64,000 nt of DNA from Faucicola osloensis_C (lineage in GTDB: Bacteria > Pseudomonadota > Gammaproteobacteria > Pseudomonadales > Moraxellaceae): positions 62,001-126,000 of the forward strand of contig JABAHL010000003.1 in the NCBI GenBank assembly GCA_019353055.1, written 5' to 3'. This document shows, piece after piece, positions 52,195 to 59,408 of the stretch (the first letter of the stretch is position 1; each line of letters opens with the position of its first letter). A program made the translations under genes and the position numbers. Under the pieces are notes generated by a model, which was not told the origin of the DNA, did no database searches, and saw only the letters and a program-made list of their open reading frames with translations.

Positions 52195-53352
52195 ATGACT
52201 GATATGACTGCGGCCACAGCGCCATTAGATTTTAGCAAACCCATCAAGTCGCGTGCTGCGGTAGCTTTCGCTGCGGGAGAACCATTACAAATCGTCGAAA
52301 TCGACGTTGAGCCACCGCGTAAAGGCGAAGTACTCGTCAAAATTACCCATACGGGCGTTTGCCACACAGACGCATTCACCTTGAGTGGCGATGACCCTGA
52401 GGGGGTTTTTCCAGCGGTTTTGGGTCATGAAGGTGCAGGTATTGTGATGGCAGTCGGTGAAGGGGTAACCAGTGTGCAACCTGGTGATCATGTTATTCCG
52501 CTGTATACGGCTGAATGTGGTGAATGTTTATTTTGTAAAAGTGACAAAACCAATCTATGCGTCGCAGTGCGTGCCACCCAAGGTAAAGGGGTGATGCCTG
52601 ATGGTACTACCCGTTTTAGCTATCAAGGTCAACCAATTTATCATTACATGGGCTGTTCGACGTTTAGTGAATATACTGTCGTTGCCGATGTATCGCTTGC
52701 TAAAATCAATCCTGAAGCCAATCCTGAGCAAGTCTGTCTATTAGGTTGCGGCGTCACCACAGGACTAGGTGCGGTAAAAAATACCGCTAAAGTACAAGAA
52801 GGCGATAGCGTGGCGGTATTTGGGCTTGGTGGTATTGGGCTTGCTGTTATTCAAGGTGCCAAACTTGCCAAAGCAGGACGCATTATTGCGGTTGATACCA
52901 ACCCCGACAAATTTGAGCTAGCCCGTGAGTTTGGCGCGACCGATTTTGTGAATCCAAAAGATTATGACCAACCCATTCAACAAGTGATTGTTGAGATGAC
53001 AGGTTGGGGTGTGGATCACAGTTTTGAATGTATCGGTAACGTCAATGTCATGCGCTCGGCACTTGAATGCGCGCATCGTGGCTGGGGTCAAAGCGTGATT
53101 ATTGGTGTCGCGGGCGCAGGTCAAGAGATTGCCACTCGCCCGTTCCAACTAGTGACAGGTCGCCGCTGGTTAGGCTCTGCATTTGGTGGGGTGAAAGGTC
53201 GCTCACAACTGCCAGGTATGGTGGAGCAAGCCATGCACGGTGATATCCAACTGGCACCTTTTGTCACCCATACCATGGGTCTTGAAGATGTCAATACCGC
53301 ATTTGATTTGATGCATAAAGGTGAGTCCATTCGTTCAGTGTTGCATTACTAA
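52195..53352 (+). CDS. frmA: S-(hydroxymethyl)glutathione dehydrogenase / class III alcohol dehydrogenase
   Basis: NAD-dependent zinc enzyme that oxidises S-hydroxymethylglutathione (formaldehyde adduct) to S-formylglutathione. 385 residues, with 16 N-terminal residues before the SRAAVAFAAGEPL region. Catalytic zinc ligands in GVCHTDAFTLSGDDPEG and GHEGAGIV, structural zinc Cys cluster CGECLFCKSDKTNLC, coenzyme motif VFGLGGIGLAVIQGAK, and GGVKGRSQLPGMVE. Known as adhC or frmA. The fghA gene 42 nt downstream confirms the pathway. Confidence 0.97.
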   Translation: MTDMTAATAPLDFSKPIKSRAAVAFAAGEPLQIVEIDVEPPRKGEVLVKITHTGVCHTDAFTLSGDDPEGVFPAVLGHEGAGIVMAVGEGVTSVQPGDHVIPLYTAECGECLFCKSDKTNLCVAVRATQGKGVMPDGTTRFSYQGQPIYHYMGCSTFSEYTVVADVSLAKINPEANPEQVCLLGCGVTTGLGAVKNTAKVQEGDSVAVFGLGGIGLAVIQGAKLAKAGRIIAVDTNPDKFELAREFGATDFVNPKDYDQPIQQVIVEMTGWGVDHSFECIGNVNVMRSALECAHRGWGQSVIIGVAGAGQEIATRPFQLVTGRRWLGSAFGGVKGRSQLPGMVEQAMHGDIQLAPFVTHTMGLEDVNTAFDLMHKGESIRSVLHY

Positions 53353-53394
53353 ACCATTACCGAACTTAGCGCTAAAAAGAATGGGAAATTCACC

Positions 53395-54270
53395 ATGAAA
53401 AAAATTGAATCGCATAAATTGCACGGTGGTGACCTACAAGTGTGGCAGCATACCAGTGCTACCACACACACGGAGATGAAATTTGCCATCTATTTGCCAC
53501 CCAAAGCTATCGTCAATGAAACAGCTGAACCAACCGCTCAAAAATGTGCGGTGCTGTATTGGCTGTCAGGGCTGACTTGCACTGAGCAAAACTTTATTCA
53601 AAAATCTGGGTTTGCTGAGTATGCCAGTCGTCACAACGTGATTGTGGTGGCACCCGATACCAGTCCTAGGGGTGTCGATTTGAGCGGTAACGATGTGCCT
53701 GACGACAGCGCTTATGATTTGGGGCAAGGGGCAGGCTTTTATGTCAATGCCACCCAAGCGCCTTGGGCAACGCATTTTCAGATGTATGATTATATCGTCG
53801 ATGAATTGCCTAATCTCATCGAACAGCACTTCCCTGCCAATGACCAGCGCAGTATTTTTGGTCATAGTATGGGCGGGCATGGCGCACTGATGATTGCCCT
53901 TCGCAATCCCCAGCGCTATGCTAGCGTGTCGGCTTTTTCCCCCATCGTCGCACCGTCACAAGTGCCTTGGGGACAAAAAGCCTTTAGCGCTTATCTAGGC
54001 GATGACCAAAGCACCTGGGCAAACTACGATAGCTTAGCGTGGATAAAACAGTCTGCGCATAGCAAAAAATTACCACTATTGATTGACCAAGGTAGCGGGG
54101 ATGAATTTTTGGCTGAGCAGCTCAAACCTGAGCTTTTTGCCCAAGCTGCCAAAGATGCCAATTATCCGATGACGCTACGGATGCAGGACGGTTATGACCA
54201 TAGCTACTATTTTATCAGTAGTTTTATCACTGACCATTTTGCTCACCACGCCGCTGCCCTTCAAGCCTAA
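53395..54270 (+). CDS. fghA: S-formylglutathione hydrolase
   Basis: Alpha/beta hydrolase that releases formate and glutathione from S-formylglutathione, the second step of formaldehyde detoxification. 291 residues, standard. Oxyanion region LYWLSGLTCTEQNF, acid-base core GHSMGGHGALM with nucleophile Ser158, and the late His in DGYDHSYYFI. It follows frmA by 42 nt, so they are co-transcribed. Followed by a hairpin. Confidence 0.97.
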   Translation: MKKIESHKLHGGDLQVWQHTSATTHTEMKFAIYLPPKAIVNETAEPTAQKCAVLYWLSGLTCTEQNFIQKSGFAEYASRHNVIVVAPDTSPRGVDLSGNDVPDDSAYDLGQGAGFYVNATQAPWATHFQMYDYIVDELPNLIEQHFPANDQRSIFGHSMGGHGALMIALRNPQRYASVSAFSPIVAPSQVPWGQKAFSAYLGDDQSTWANYDSLAWIKQSAHSKKLPLLIDQGSGDEFLAEQLKPELFAQAAKDANYPMTLRMQDGYDHSYYFISSFITDHFAHHAAALQA

Positions 54271-54290
54271 TCACACAATTTTAATCACAC

Positions 54291-54332
54291 AATCACTTGT
54301 CACACCACACGTCTGACAAGTGATTGACCATT
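54291..54332 (+). terminator. Strong hairpin after fghA, likely terminator
   Basis: A perfect 12-bp stem AATCACTTGTCA/TGACAAGTGATT (54291-54302 with 54314-54325) with an 11-nt loop, followed by GACCATTTT rather than a continuous T-run, so termination is likely but not canonical. Confidence 0.6.
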
Positions 54333-54424
54333 TTGCCATCGCATTACCCTCTCCATCATTTAAAATAATCACAAATTTGCGATGATCATTTTGTCCGCGA
54401 TTTTATCTTATAAGGAAGATTGTC

Positions 54425-56212
54425 ATGGTTGACAAGCGCACTGATATCACGGTAACCCCTACCCATAAAGAGCCCTATTTACAAGGCGTTGTGTTTCGCT
54501 ACAGCGTGTTTGCCATTGCCTTTGCTATCCTTGCCCTGGGGATTGTGCTACTCAAATGGTGGCTGATAGTGATTGGTCTGGTGGGCTTTGTAGTGGGCAT
54601 TTATGATTTGATGCAAGTACACCATGCCGTCTTGCGTAACTACCCAATTTCGGGACATATTCGTTACCTATTGGAAGAATTCCGACCTGAGCTGCGCCAG
54701 TATTTGATTGAAGATGACCAAGCCGCCGTGCCGTTTTCGCGCCAGCAGCGTGCGCTTGCTTATCAACGTGCCAAAAACGTCAGTGATACCAATGCTTTTG
54801 GTACCTTAGAAAATTTATACCAGTCTGGCAAAGAATGGTTTTTACAATCCACCCTTAGCTATCCCCTCAAAGAAACCAATTTTCGTATTATGGTGGGCGG
54901 TGAACGATGTCTACAGCCCTACTCGATGTCGGTGTTTAATATCTCTGCCATGAGTTTTGGCAGCCTGTCAGCCGCGGCAATCGAAGCGCTCAATCAGGGC
55001 GCAAAACTCGGTGGATTTGCTCATGATACCGGTGAAGGTGCGATTAGTCCGTACCATAAAAAACACGGCGGCGATTTGATTTGGGAGCTGGGTACCGGGT
55101 ATTTTGGATGCCGTAATCACGATGGCACGTTTAGCGCCGAAAAATTCGCTGAACGCTCGCGCCTTGAGCAAGTCAAAATGATTGAAATCAAGCTGTCGCA
55201 AGGGGCAAAACCTGGTAAAGGCGGGGTATTGCCCAAGGAAAAAATCACCCCCGAAATTGCCGAAACCCGTGATGTGCCGATGGATGCAGACTGCGTTTCC
55301 CCAGCCAGCCATTCAGCCTTTACTACCCCGCGTGAGATGGTGCAGTTTTGGCAACAGCTGCGTGAACTATCAGGGGGCAAGCCGGTTGGTTTTAAGCTGT
55401 GTGTCGGGCAGCCTTGGCAGTTTATGGCGATTGTCAAAGCCATGATTGAAGCAGATAATTACCCTGATTTTATCGTGGTTGATGGCGCAGAAGGCGGCAC
55501 GGGGGCTGCGCCTGTTGAGTTTATGGATAATGTTGGCATACCGCTACTCGATGGCTTCTTGCTTGTACACAACACGTTGGTGGGTGCGGGGGTGCGTGAC
55601 AAAATCAAAATCGGTGTCAGTGGTAAAATCATCTCTGCCTTTGATATCGCGCGCATGCTAGCACTGGGTGCAGATTGGTGTAACTCAGCGCGTGGCTTTA
55701 TGTTTGCGGTAGGCTGTATCCAATCACGTGCCTGCCACACCAACAAATGCCCAACTGGGGTTGCCACCCAAGACCCCTATCGTCAGCGGGCATTACATAT
55801 TCCTGATAAGGCGCAGCGGGTCTATAATTTTCATAAAAACACGCTTAAATCATTGGCGGCGATTGTCGGTGCGGTGGGTTTACACCACCCAAAAGATTTA
55901 CAAGCGTATCATATCGCCAGACGGCTCGAAAATGGGCAGATTAAGCTATTATCCAAGTTTTATTATTTTATGGAACCTGGCGTGTTACTGAATTTATCGG
56001 CGCGCTCAGAAGTTTTTAACCAAATGTGGGTTATGGCAAATCCTGATAGCTTTTTGGCAAATAACGAGGCGTTAATTGCTTACAATCACGATGTGCGTCA
56101 CGCCCATGAACACAACGACAAGCGCTTTGATGAAGGCAATTACCCTGAGCGTATCGACAGCTTTGATGAAACCGCAAATAGCTATTATACCTATGATGAT
56201 GACCCTTCTTAA
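54425..56212 (+). CDS. FMN-binding glutamate synthase-like protein
   Basis: 595 residues. Two N-terminal membrane segments (about 25-62, FAIAFAILALGIVLLKWWLI and VIGLVGFVVGIYDLM) precede a TIM-barrel of the glutamate-synthase central/FMN domain: FNISAMSFGSLSAAAIEALN, DGAEGGTGAAPVEF, IGVSGKIISAFDIARMLALGAD, and the Cys cluster region CIQSRACHTNKCPTGVATQDP (Fe-S ligands). It lacks the amidotransferase domain, so it is not a full GltB. Its true electron acceptor and substrate are unknown. Last core gene before the accessory region. Confidence 0.9.
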   Translation: MVDKRTDITVTPTHKEPYLQGVVFRYSVFAIAFAILALGIVLLKWWLIVIGLVGFVVGIYDLMQVHHAVLRNYPISGHIRYLLEEFRPELRQYLIEDDQAAVPFSRQQRALAYQRAKNVSDTNAFGTLENLYQSGKEWFLQSTLSYPLKETNFRIMVGGERCLQPYSMSVFNISAMSFGSLSAAAIEALNQGAKLGGFAHDTGEGAISPYHKKHGGDLIWELGTGYFGCRNHDGTFSAEKFAERSRLEQVKMIEIKLSQGAKPGKGGVLPKEKITPEIAETRDVPMDADCVSPASHSAFTTPREMVQFWQQLRELSGGKPVGFKLCVGQPWQFMAIVKAMIEADNYPDFIVVDGAEGGTGAAPVEFMDNVGIPLLDGFLLVHNTLVGAGVRDKIKIGVSGKIISAFDIARMLALGADWCNSARGFMFAVGCIQSRACHTNKCPTGVATQDPYRQRALHIPDKAQRVYNFHKNTLKSLAAIVGAVGLHHPKDLQAYHIARRLENGQIKLLSKFYYFMEPGVLLNLSARSEVFNQMWVMANPDSFLANNEALIAYNHDVRHAHEHNDKRFDEGNYPERIDSFDETANSYYTYDDDPS

Positions 56213-56224
56213 TACTTTGTCCAC

Positions 56225-56250
56225 AAAAAAACCGCTAATCGTTAGCGGTT
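56225..56250. terminator. Terminator hairpin at the core/accessory junction
   Basis: 9-bp stem AACCGCTAA/TTAGCGGTT (56230-56238 with 56242-56250), loop TCG. On the plus strand the T-run is missing, but on the minus strand it is followed by seven T, so it is oriented best for transcripts coming from the right. It still probably helps end the 54425-56212 transcript. Confidence 0.6.
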
Positions 56251-56260
56251 GTAGTCATAC

Positions 56261-56279
56261 AATTAAATATCATACTAGA
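56261..56279 (+). repeat. 19-bp repeat, copy 1 of 3
   Basis: AATTAAATATCATACTAGA. Sixteen of 19 positions agree with copy 3 and fifteen with copy 2. Copy spacing to the next is 66 bp start to start. Confidence 0.7.
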
Positions 56280-56326
56280 TATTATGTAAACTATTGATTT
56301 TATTAGTACAGGAATTTTCTCAAAAT

Positions 56327-56345
56327 AATTGATTATCATACTGAA
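56327..56345 (+). repeat. 19-bp repeat, copy 2 of 3
   Basis: AATTGATTATCATACTGAA. One difference from copy 3; 55 bp start to start from copy 3. Confidence 0.75.
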
Positions 56346-56381
56346 TTGGAAAACTTTGTGAAAGATTATAGTTTGGCGAAC

Positions 56382-56400
56382 AATTAATTATCATACTGAA
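56382..56400 (+). repeat. 19-bp repeat, copy 3 of 3
   Basis: AATTAATTATCATACTGAA. Together the three copies lie within 140 nt, separated by 66 and 55 bp, multiples of 11, so nearly on one face of the helix. Confidence 0.75.
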
Positions 56401-56577
56401 CCAGTTTGCATGTGTGTTTTTAAATTGGCAACTATAATAAACTAATAATTCGTAAGTTAGAATTTTTAGTTCATTTTAAATTTTACTCGCTATCAAATTA
56501 GCTTTAAATCTTCAAAAACTGAATCTAAGTTTTTTTTAGCACTTAGGGTTTCTTACCTAAAGAGAGGCGAGACTCGA

Positions 56578-56847
56578 TTGAGTGTTGACCGCCTTGAGAA
56601 AATTGCCAATATACTTGGGGTCGATGTCACTGAGTTAATGACCAGTGATGAAAGTAATACAATTATGGTTTGTAACAGTACGAGTACCAGTAATTTAAAC
56701 ATTTTTAGTAATACATCAGAGTCAAAGCTTGAGGCTGAAATTGCTAGACTCCAGCTAATCATTAGTCATAAAGATGAAGTAATAAAAATGCTTACAATTG
56801 AAAATGAGACTTTAAAACATTTGATAAATTCCCTAAAAATCAACTAA
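56578..56847 (+). pseudogene. 5'-truncated XRE-family regulator with coiled-coil tail
   Basis: An 89-codon frame with only a TTG start. It opens with LSVDRLEKIANILGVDVTELM, the last helices of an XRE helix-turn-helix domain (the part that follows the recognition helix); the frame is open upstream to 56470, and RGETR before it also fits the family, but the DNA-recognition helix itself is gone. The rest is a Ser/Asn-rich linker and a predicted coiled coil SKLEAEIARLQLIISHKDEV. It is therefore probably a remnant, though a non-DNA-binding fragment could still be made. No ribosome site is visible. Confidence 0.6.
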
Positions 56848-56888
56848 TAACTTTCAAACAATTTTTTTAAAAATGTAATTCCGCATTG

Positions 56889-56940
56889 TAAATAAAATTC
56901 AACCATTTTACTTGAATGCTTGAATTTTATTTATTATAAT
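56889..56940 (+). promoter_or_regulatory. Promoter and operator of the XRE-ImmA operon
   Basis: TTGAAT (56912-56917), 17-nt spacer, exact TATAAT (56935-56940). One arm of a perfect 14-bp inverted repeat (56889-56902 with 56920-56933, 17 nt apart) lies in the spacer and the other just upstream of the -35. This is the layout of an autorepressed XRE operator. Confidence 0.65.
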
Positions 56941-56983
56941 ACGTTGCATAGCTACTGAAAAGCTATTAAAAGAGGATGACGAT

Positions 56984-57379
56984 ATGAATATTACTGCTTT
57001 TGGTAAGGCAGTCAGACTAGGTCGACAAAAAACTAAAGATACCTTAATGACAATGTCTGAGTCATTAGGAAAGTCACCTGCCTTTTTAAGTGCTGTTGAG
57101 ACAGGAAAAAGCAAAATTCCAATGGATTTTGTTGAGGATGTAATAAGTTTTTTTGCTCGAAAAGGTTATTTTCCAAAAGAAGACTTGAAGCAACTTGCCA
57201 TTTTGGATAATCAAAATGCACCATTAGATGGTTTAAGCTATCAACAACAGATGATGGTTGCAGGGTTTGCTAGCTCCCCTTTGACAGCAGAAGAATTAAC
57301 ACAGTTATCTAATGTATTGAGTCGAATCCGCCAAAAGAAAAATGGTAAAACTATTGAGGAGTTAGATATTGATGATTAG
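56984..57379 (+). CDS. XRE-family helix-turn-helix regulator
   Basis: 131 residues. The N-terminal HTH (about 5-60) reads FGKAVRLGRQKTKDTLMTMSE then SLGKSPAFLSAVETGKSKIP, with a typical second recognition helix; the C-terminal part is charged, with a Gln-Met region. The start follows AAAAGAGGATGACGAT. It overlaps the following ImmA/IrrE gene by 8 nt, so the two are translationally coupled. In related pairs the XRE protein represses its operon and is cleaved by the partner; alternatively this is a toxin-antitoxin-like pair. An inverted-repeat operator lies upstream. Confidence 0.88.
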   Translation: MNITAFGKAVRLGRQKTKDTLMTMSESLGKSPAFLSAVETGKSKIPMDFVEDVISFFARKGYFPKEDLKQLAILDNQNAPLDGLSYQQQMMVAGFASSPLTAEELTQLSNVLSRIRQKKNGKTIEELDIDD

Positions 57380-57848
57380 TAGTTATCGACTCAGAGGACA
57401 AAGGGTGGAAGCAATGACACCAGATGAAGTAAAATTTTCTGCTAGAGAAGCAATTGATGTACTAAACATAAAACGCTCTACTCTAAAAAATATGGATGTA
57501 TTCATCGAAAATTTACCAAATTTATTACCAAAATTTAATGTAGATATTATTTATAATGATGAATGGCTTGGTTTTGCTAATGCCTTATTTGACCCAAAAA
57601 CTTTTACAATAGCAATTCCTAACTCACTTTATGTAAAGATGGTAAAGCAAAATGATAGCCAAGCTATTTTTATATTTTTTCATGAATTAGGGCATGCTTT
57701 ACTTGGACATGTTCCCGTCCTTCATCATATTGGTAGTGAAGTTACGGAATATGAAGACGCTGAGTGGCAGGCAGATTGTTTTGCTGAAGAAATATTAAAT
57801 ATTTTAGGTGATTATAGATATAAACAATTACAGCTAGATTTATTCTAA
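57372..57848 (+). CDS. ImmA/IrrE-family metallopeptidase
   Basis: 158 residues from the ATG at 57372 (a TTG at 57369 precedes it in frame). Zinc motif HELGHALLGH (His-Glu-x-x-His, about residues 104-113) with the third acidic ligand downstream in EDAEWQADCFAEEIL, typical of COG2856. In ICEBs1 ImmA cleaves the ImmR repressor after DNA damage; in Deinococcus IrrE cleaves DdrO. Here the preceding XRE gene is the obvious substrate. AT-rich like the rest of the island. Confidence 0.9.
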   Translation: MISSYRLRGQRVEAMTPDEVKFSAREAIDVLNIKRSTLKNMDVFIENLPNLLPKFNVDIIYNDEWLGFANALFDPKTFTIAIPNSLYVKMVKQNDSQAIFIFFHELGHALLGHVPVLHHIGSEVTEYEDAEWQADCFAEEILNILGDYRYKQLQLDLF

Positions 57849-58055
57849 CAAATAAAAATGACTTGGAAAGCTACCAACTAACCAAGCCATTTGGAGTAAA
57901 AAGTGCTACCAACACTAATTACTATATAGTTTTCTACTCGCTATATACAAATTGATAAACGATTAAAAACTAAGATTTTCGACCTAGTACTTTAAACTAA
58001 ATTTATTGATTTGTCCATAAGCCAAGTAGTAGTAATACACTTTATGGAGAATCCC

Positions 58056-58199
58056 ATGAAATCGATGATTTGCAGTAAATGCGGTCAAACTTGTGGTGTA
58101 ACGTTTGTTCGTTATATTACAAAAAAGGATGGTACACGAGTATATCCTAAGACTGCCAAATGCTTTCCGATTCCTGATTGCCAATGTGGCAAAAAATAG
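58056..58199 (+). CDS. Mini zinc-ribbon-like protein
   Basis: 47 residues from the ATG at 58056, which follows TATGGAGAATCCC. MKSMICSKCGQTCGVTFVRY and a late FPIPDCQCGKK provide two Cys pairs (C-x2-C...C-x-C), so it probably folds round a zinc ion. A longer frame from a TTG at 58011 is not preferred. No family recognised. It is followed by a hairpin at 58233. Confidence 0.55.
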   Translation: MKSMICSKCGQTCGVTFVRYITKKDGTRVYPKTAKCFPIPDCQCGKK

Positions 58200-58232
58200 A
58201 TGAGTTAAGCTAAATTATAAGACTGTATTAAC

Positions 58233-58264
58233 CCCATGTTTTAAAGTTAAAGCATGGGATTTTG
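58233..58264 (+). terminator. Hairpin after the mini zinc-ribbon gene
   Basis: Stem CCCATGTTTTA/TAAAGCATGGG (58233-58243 with 58248-58258, one wobble), tetraloop AAGT, then ATTTTG. Probably a terminator. Confidence 0.55.
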
Positions 58265-58292
58265 TAATAAATCAGATTGATTGGAGAGATAA

Positions 58293-58520
58293 ATGGTAAA
58301 TTATGCTCGTTGTCCTGAATGCGGCAGAAAACTAAAGTCTTATTATTATTACTGTGGACGTTGTGGTAATCAAGATATAACAGATTGGTCGATAACTTTC
58401 GTTATCTTAGGAATTGGCTTGGTAATAGCACTATTTTTGCTGATTTTTGTCAAAAACCAATTTTGTTCGTCTTCGATTTTACAAATGGTAGTTACTAATT
58501 TTGGTTTGAGTTGTAATTAA
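58293..58520 (+). CDS. Zinc-ribbon protein with one membrane segment
   Basis: 75 residues. N-terminal CPECGRKLKSYYYYCGRCG (two C-x2-C pairs, about 7-25) is a zinc ribbon, followed by a membrane helix (SITFVILGIGLVIALFLLIFV, about 33-53) and a short tail with a late Cys. The ATG is preceded by GGAGAGATAA. No family recognised; many bacterial proteins with this layout carry a cytoplasmic ribbon near a membrane anchor. A hairpin follows. Confidence 0.7.
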   Translation: MVNYARCPECGRKLKSYYYYCGRCGNQDITDWSITFVILGIGLVIALFLLIFVKNQFCSSSILQMVVTNFGLSCN

Positions 58521-58542
58521 AGCAATGCTAAAAAATAAACAA

Positions 58543-58574
58543 AATCTAGCATTAAAGTGCTAGATTCATATTTT
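58543..58574 (+). terminator. Terminator hairpin after the zinc-ribbon membrane gene
   Basis: Perfect 9-bp stem AATCTAGCA/TGCTAGATT (58543-58551 with 58558-58566), loop TTAAAG, followed by CATATTTTC. Confidence 0.55.
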
Positions 58575-58664
58575 CATAATATCTAATGATTGTTTAATTC
58601 AATTTATTAAATTTTATTTCAAATACATATTACTAGGCACTTTACAGTTTCATCTTGATTGATA

Positions 58665-59408
58665 TTAGATAAACTTTTTCTGATTAAGTTTTTCTAAATA
58701 TACTTTATATAATTCCATGAAGATATGGTCAATAAGAATTAAAGTCGAGAACCAAAGAAAGTAGTTTTCAAAAATAAAGTTTTCATTTTTTAAAGAATTT
58801 AGAGTTGGAAGGTTGTGTTGATATGATTTAGTGTTATGAGCAATTCTGTTTCTATTCTTATACAAATGTTCTTCATAAAGATTTCTTAGAGACATTTTAC
58901 CATTATCTGTTAAAGTTGTTTCAAGTAGCGCATTATTCTGATTAGCGAAATGCTTAAATTGAATTTCACTCCAAAGTTTTTTATAGTTAATAAAACCTTT
59001 TTCAGACCATATAATAAGGTTACTATTTTTTAAAAGCTTCTCAAGCTTAGAAGCAGCTAATATATTTAGCTTATCTATTTTATCTTTTATTAGAAAATTT
59101 TTATCGACAATCAAAATTTGCTTAATTAGAGAGTTGTAAACTTTTTGCTTATCTTCATAATTAGAGTATTCTCCATGAGCCTTTTGCAGGAACTTATATC
59201 TGAATTCGAAATCATTATGTGCTATTTCCCACATTAAACATTTCATTTTTTGCTCTTGTGCACCTGTCATCTTAATAAATACAGATTGCAATATATAATC
59301 AGCTAAAGGAAAAGTTTCAATCCCATTACCAATATTATTAGTGGCTAGAATAGCTTGTTGGAGTATATTCGAGATTGGAGTCATTATGAACTTTTTATGC
59401 TGATTCAT
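58665..59408 (-). CDS. HEPN-like putative nuclease
   Basis: 247 residues. C-terminal half has LYEEHLYKNRNRIAHNTKSY; the RNRIAH core gives R-x4-H, the catalytic motif of HEPN RNases. The protein is otherwise helical, with many Asn/Lys/Leu and no membrane segment. It overlaps the DUF262 gene by 14 nt at its start (59408); a second Met at 59384, just after the DUF262 stop, is the alternative start. DUF262 proteins are often paired with MAE_28990-type HEPN nucleases; whether this is that family I cannot confirm without a search. Likely toxin or effector of the block. Confidence 0.75.
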   Translation of the reverse strand: MNQHKKFIMTPISNILQQAILATNNIGNGIETFPLADYILQSVFIKMTGAQEQKMKCLMWEIAHNDFEFRYKFLQKAHGEYSNYEDKQKVYNSLIKQILIVDKNFLIKDKIDKLNILAASKLEKLLKNSNLIIWSEKGFINYKKLWSEIQFKHFANQNNALLETTLTDNGKMSLRNLYEEHLYKNRNRIAHNTKSYQHNLPTLNSLKNENFIFENYFLWFSTLILIDHIFMELYKVYLEKLNQKKFI

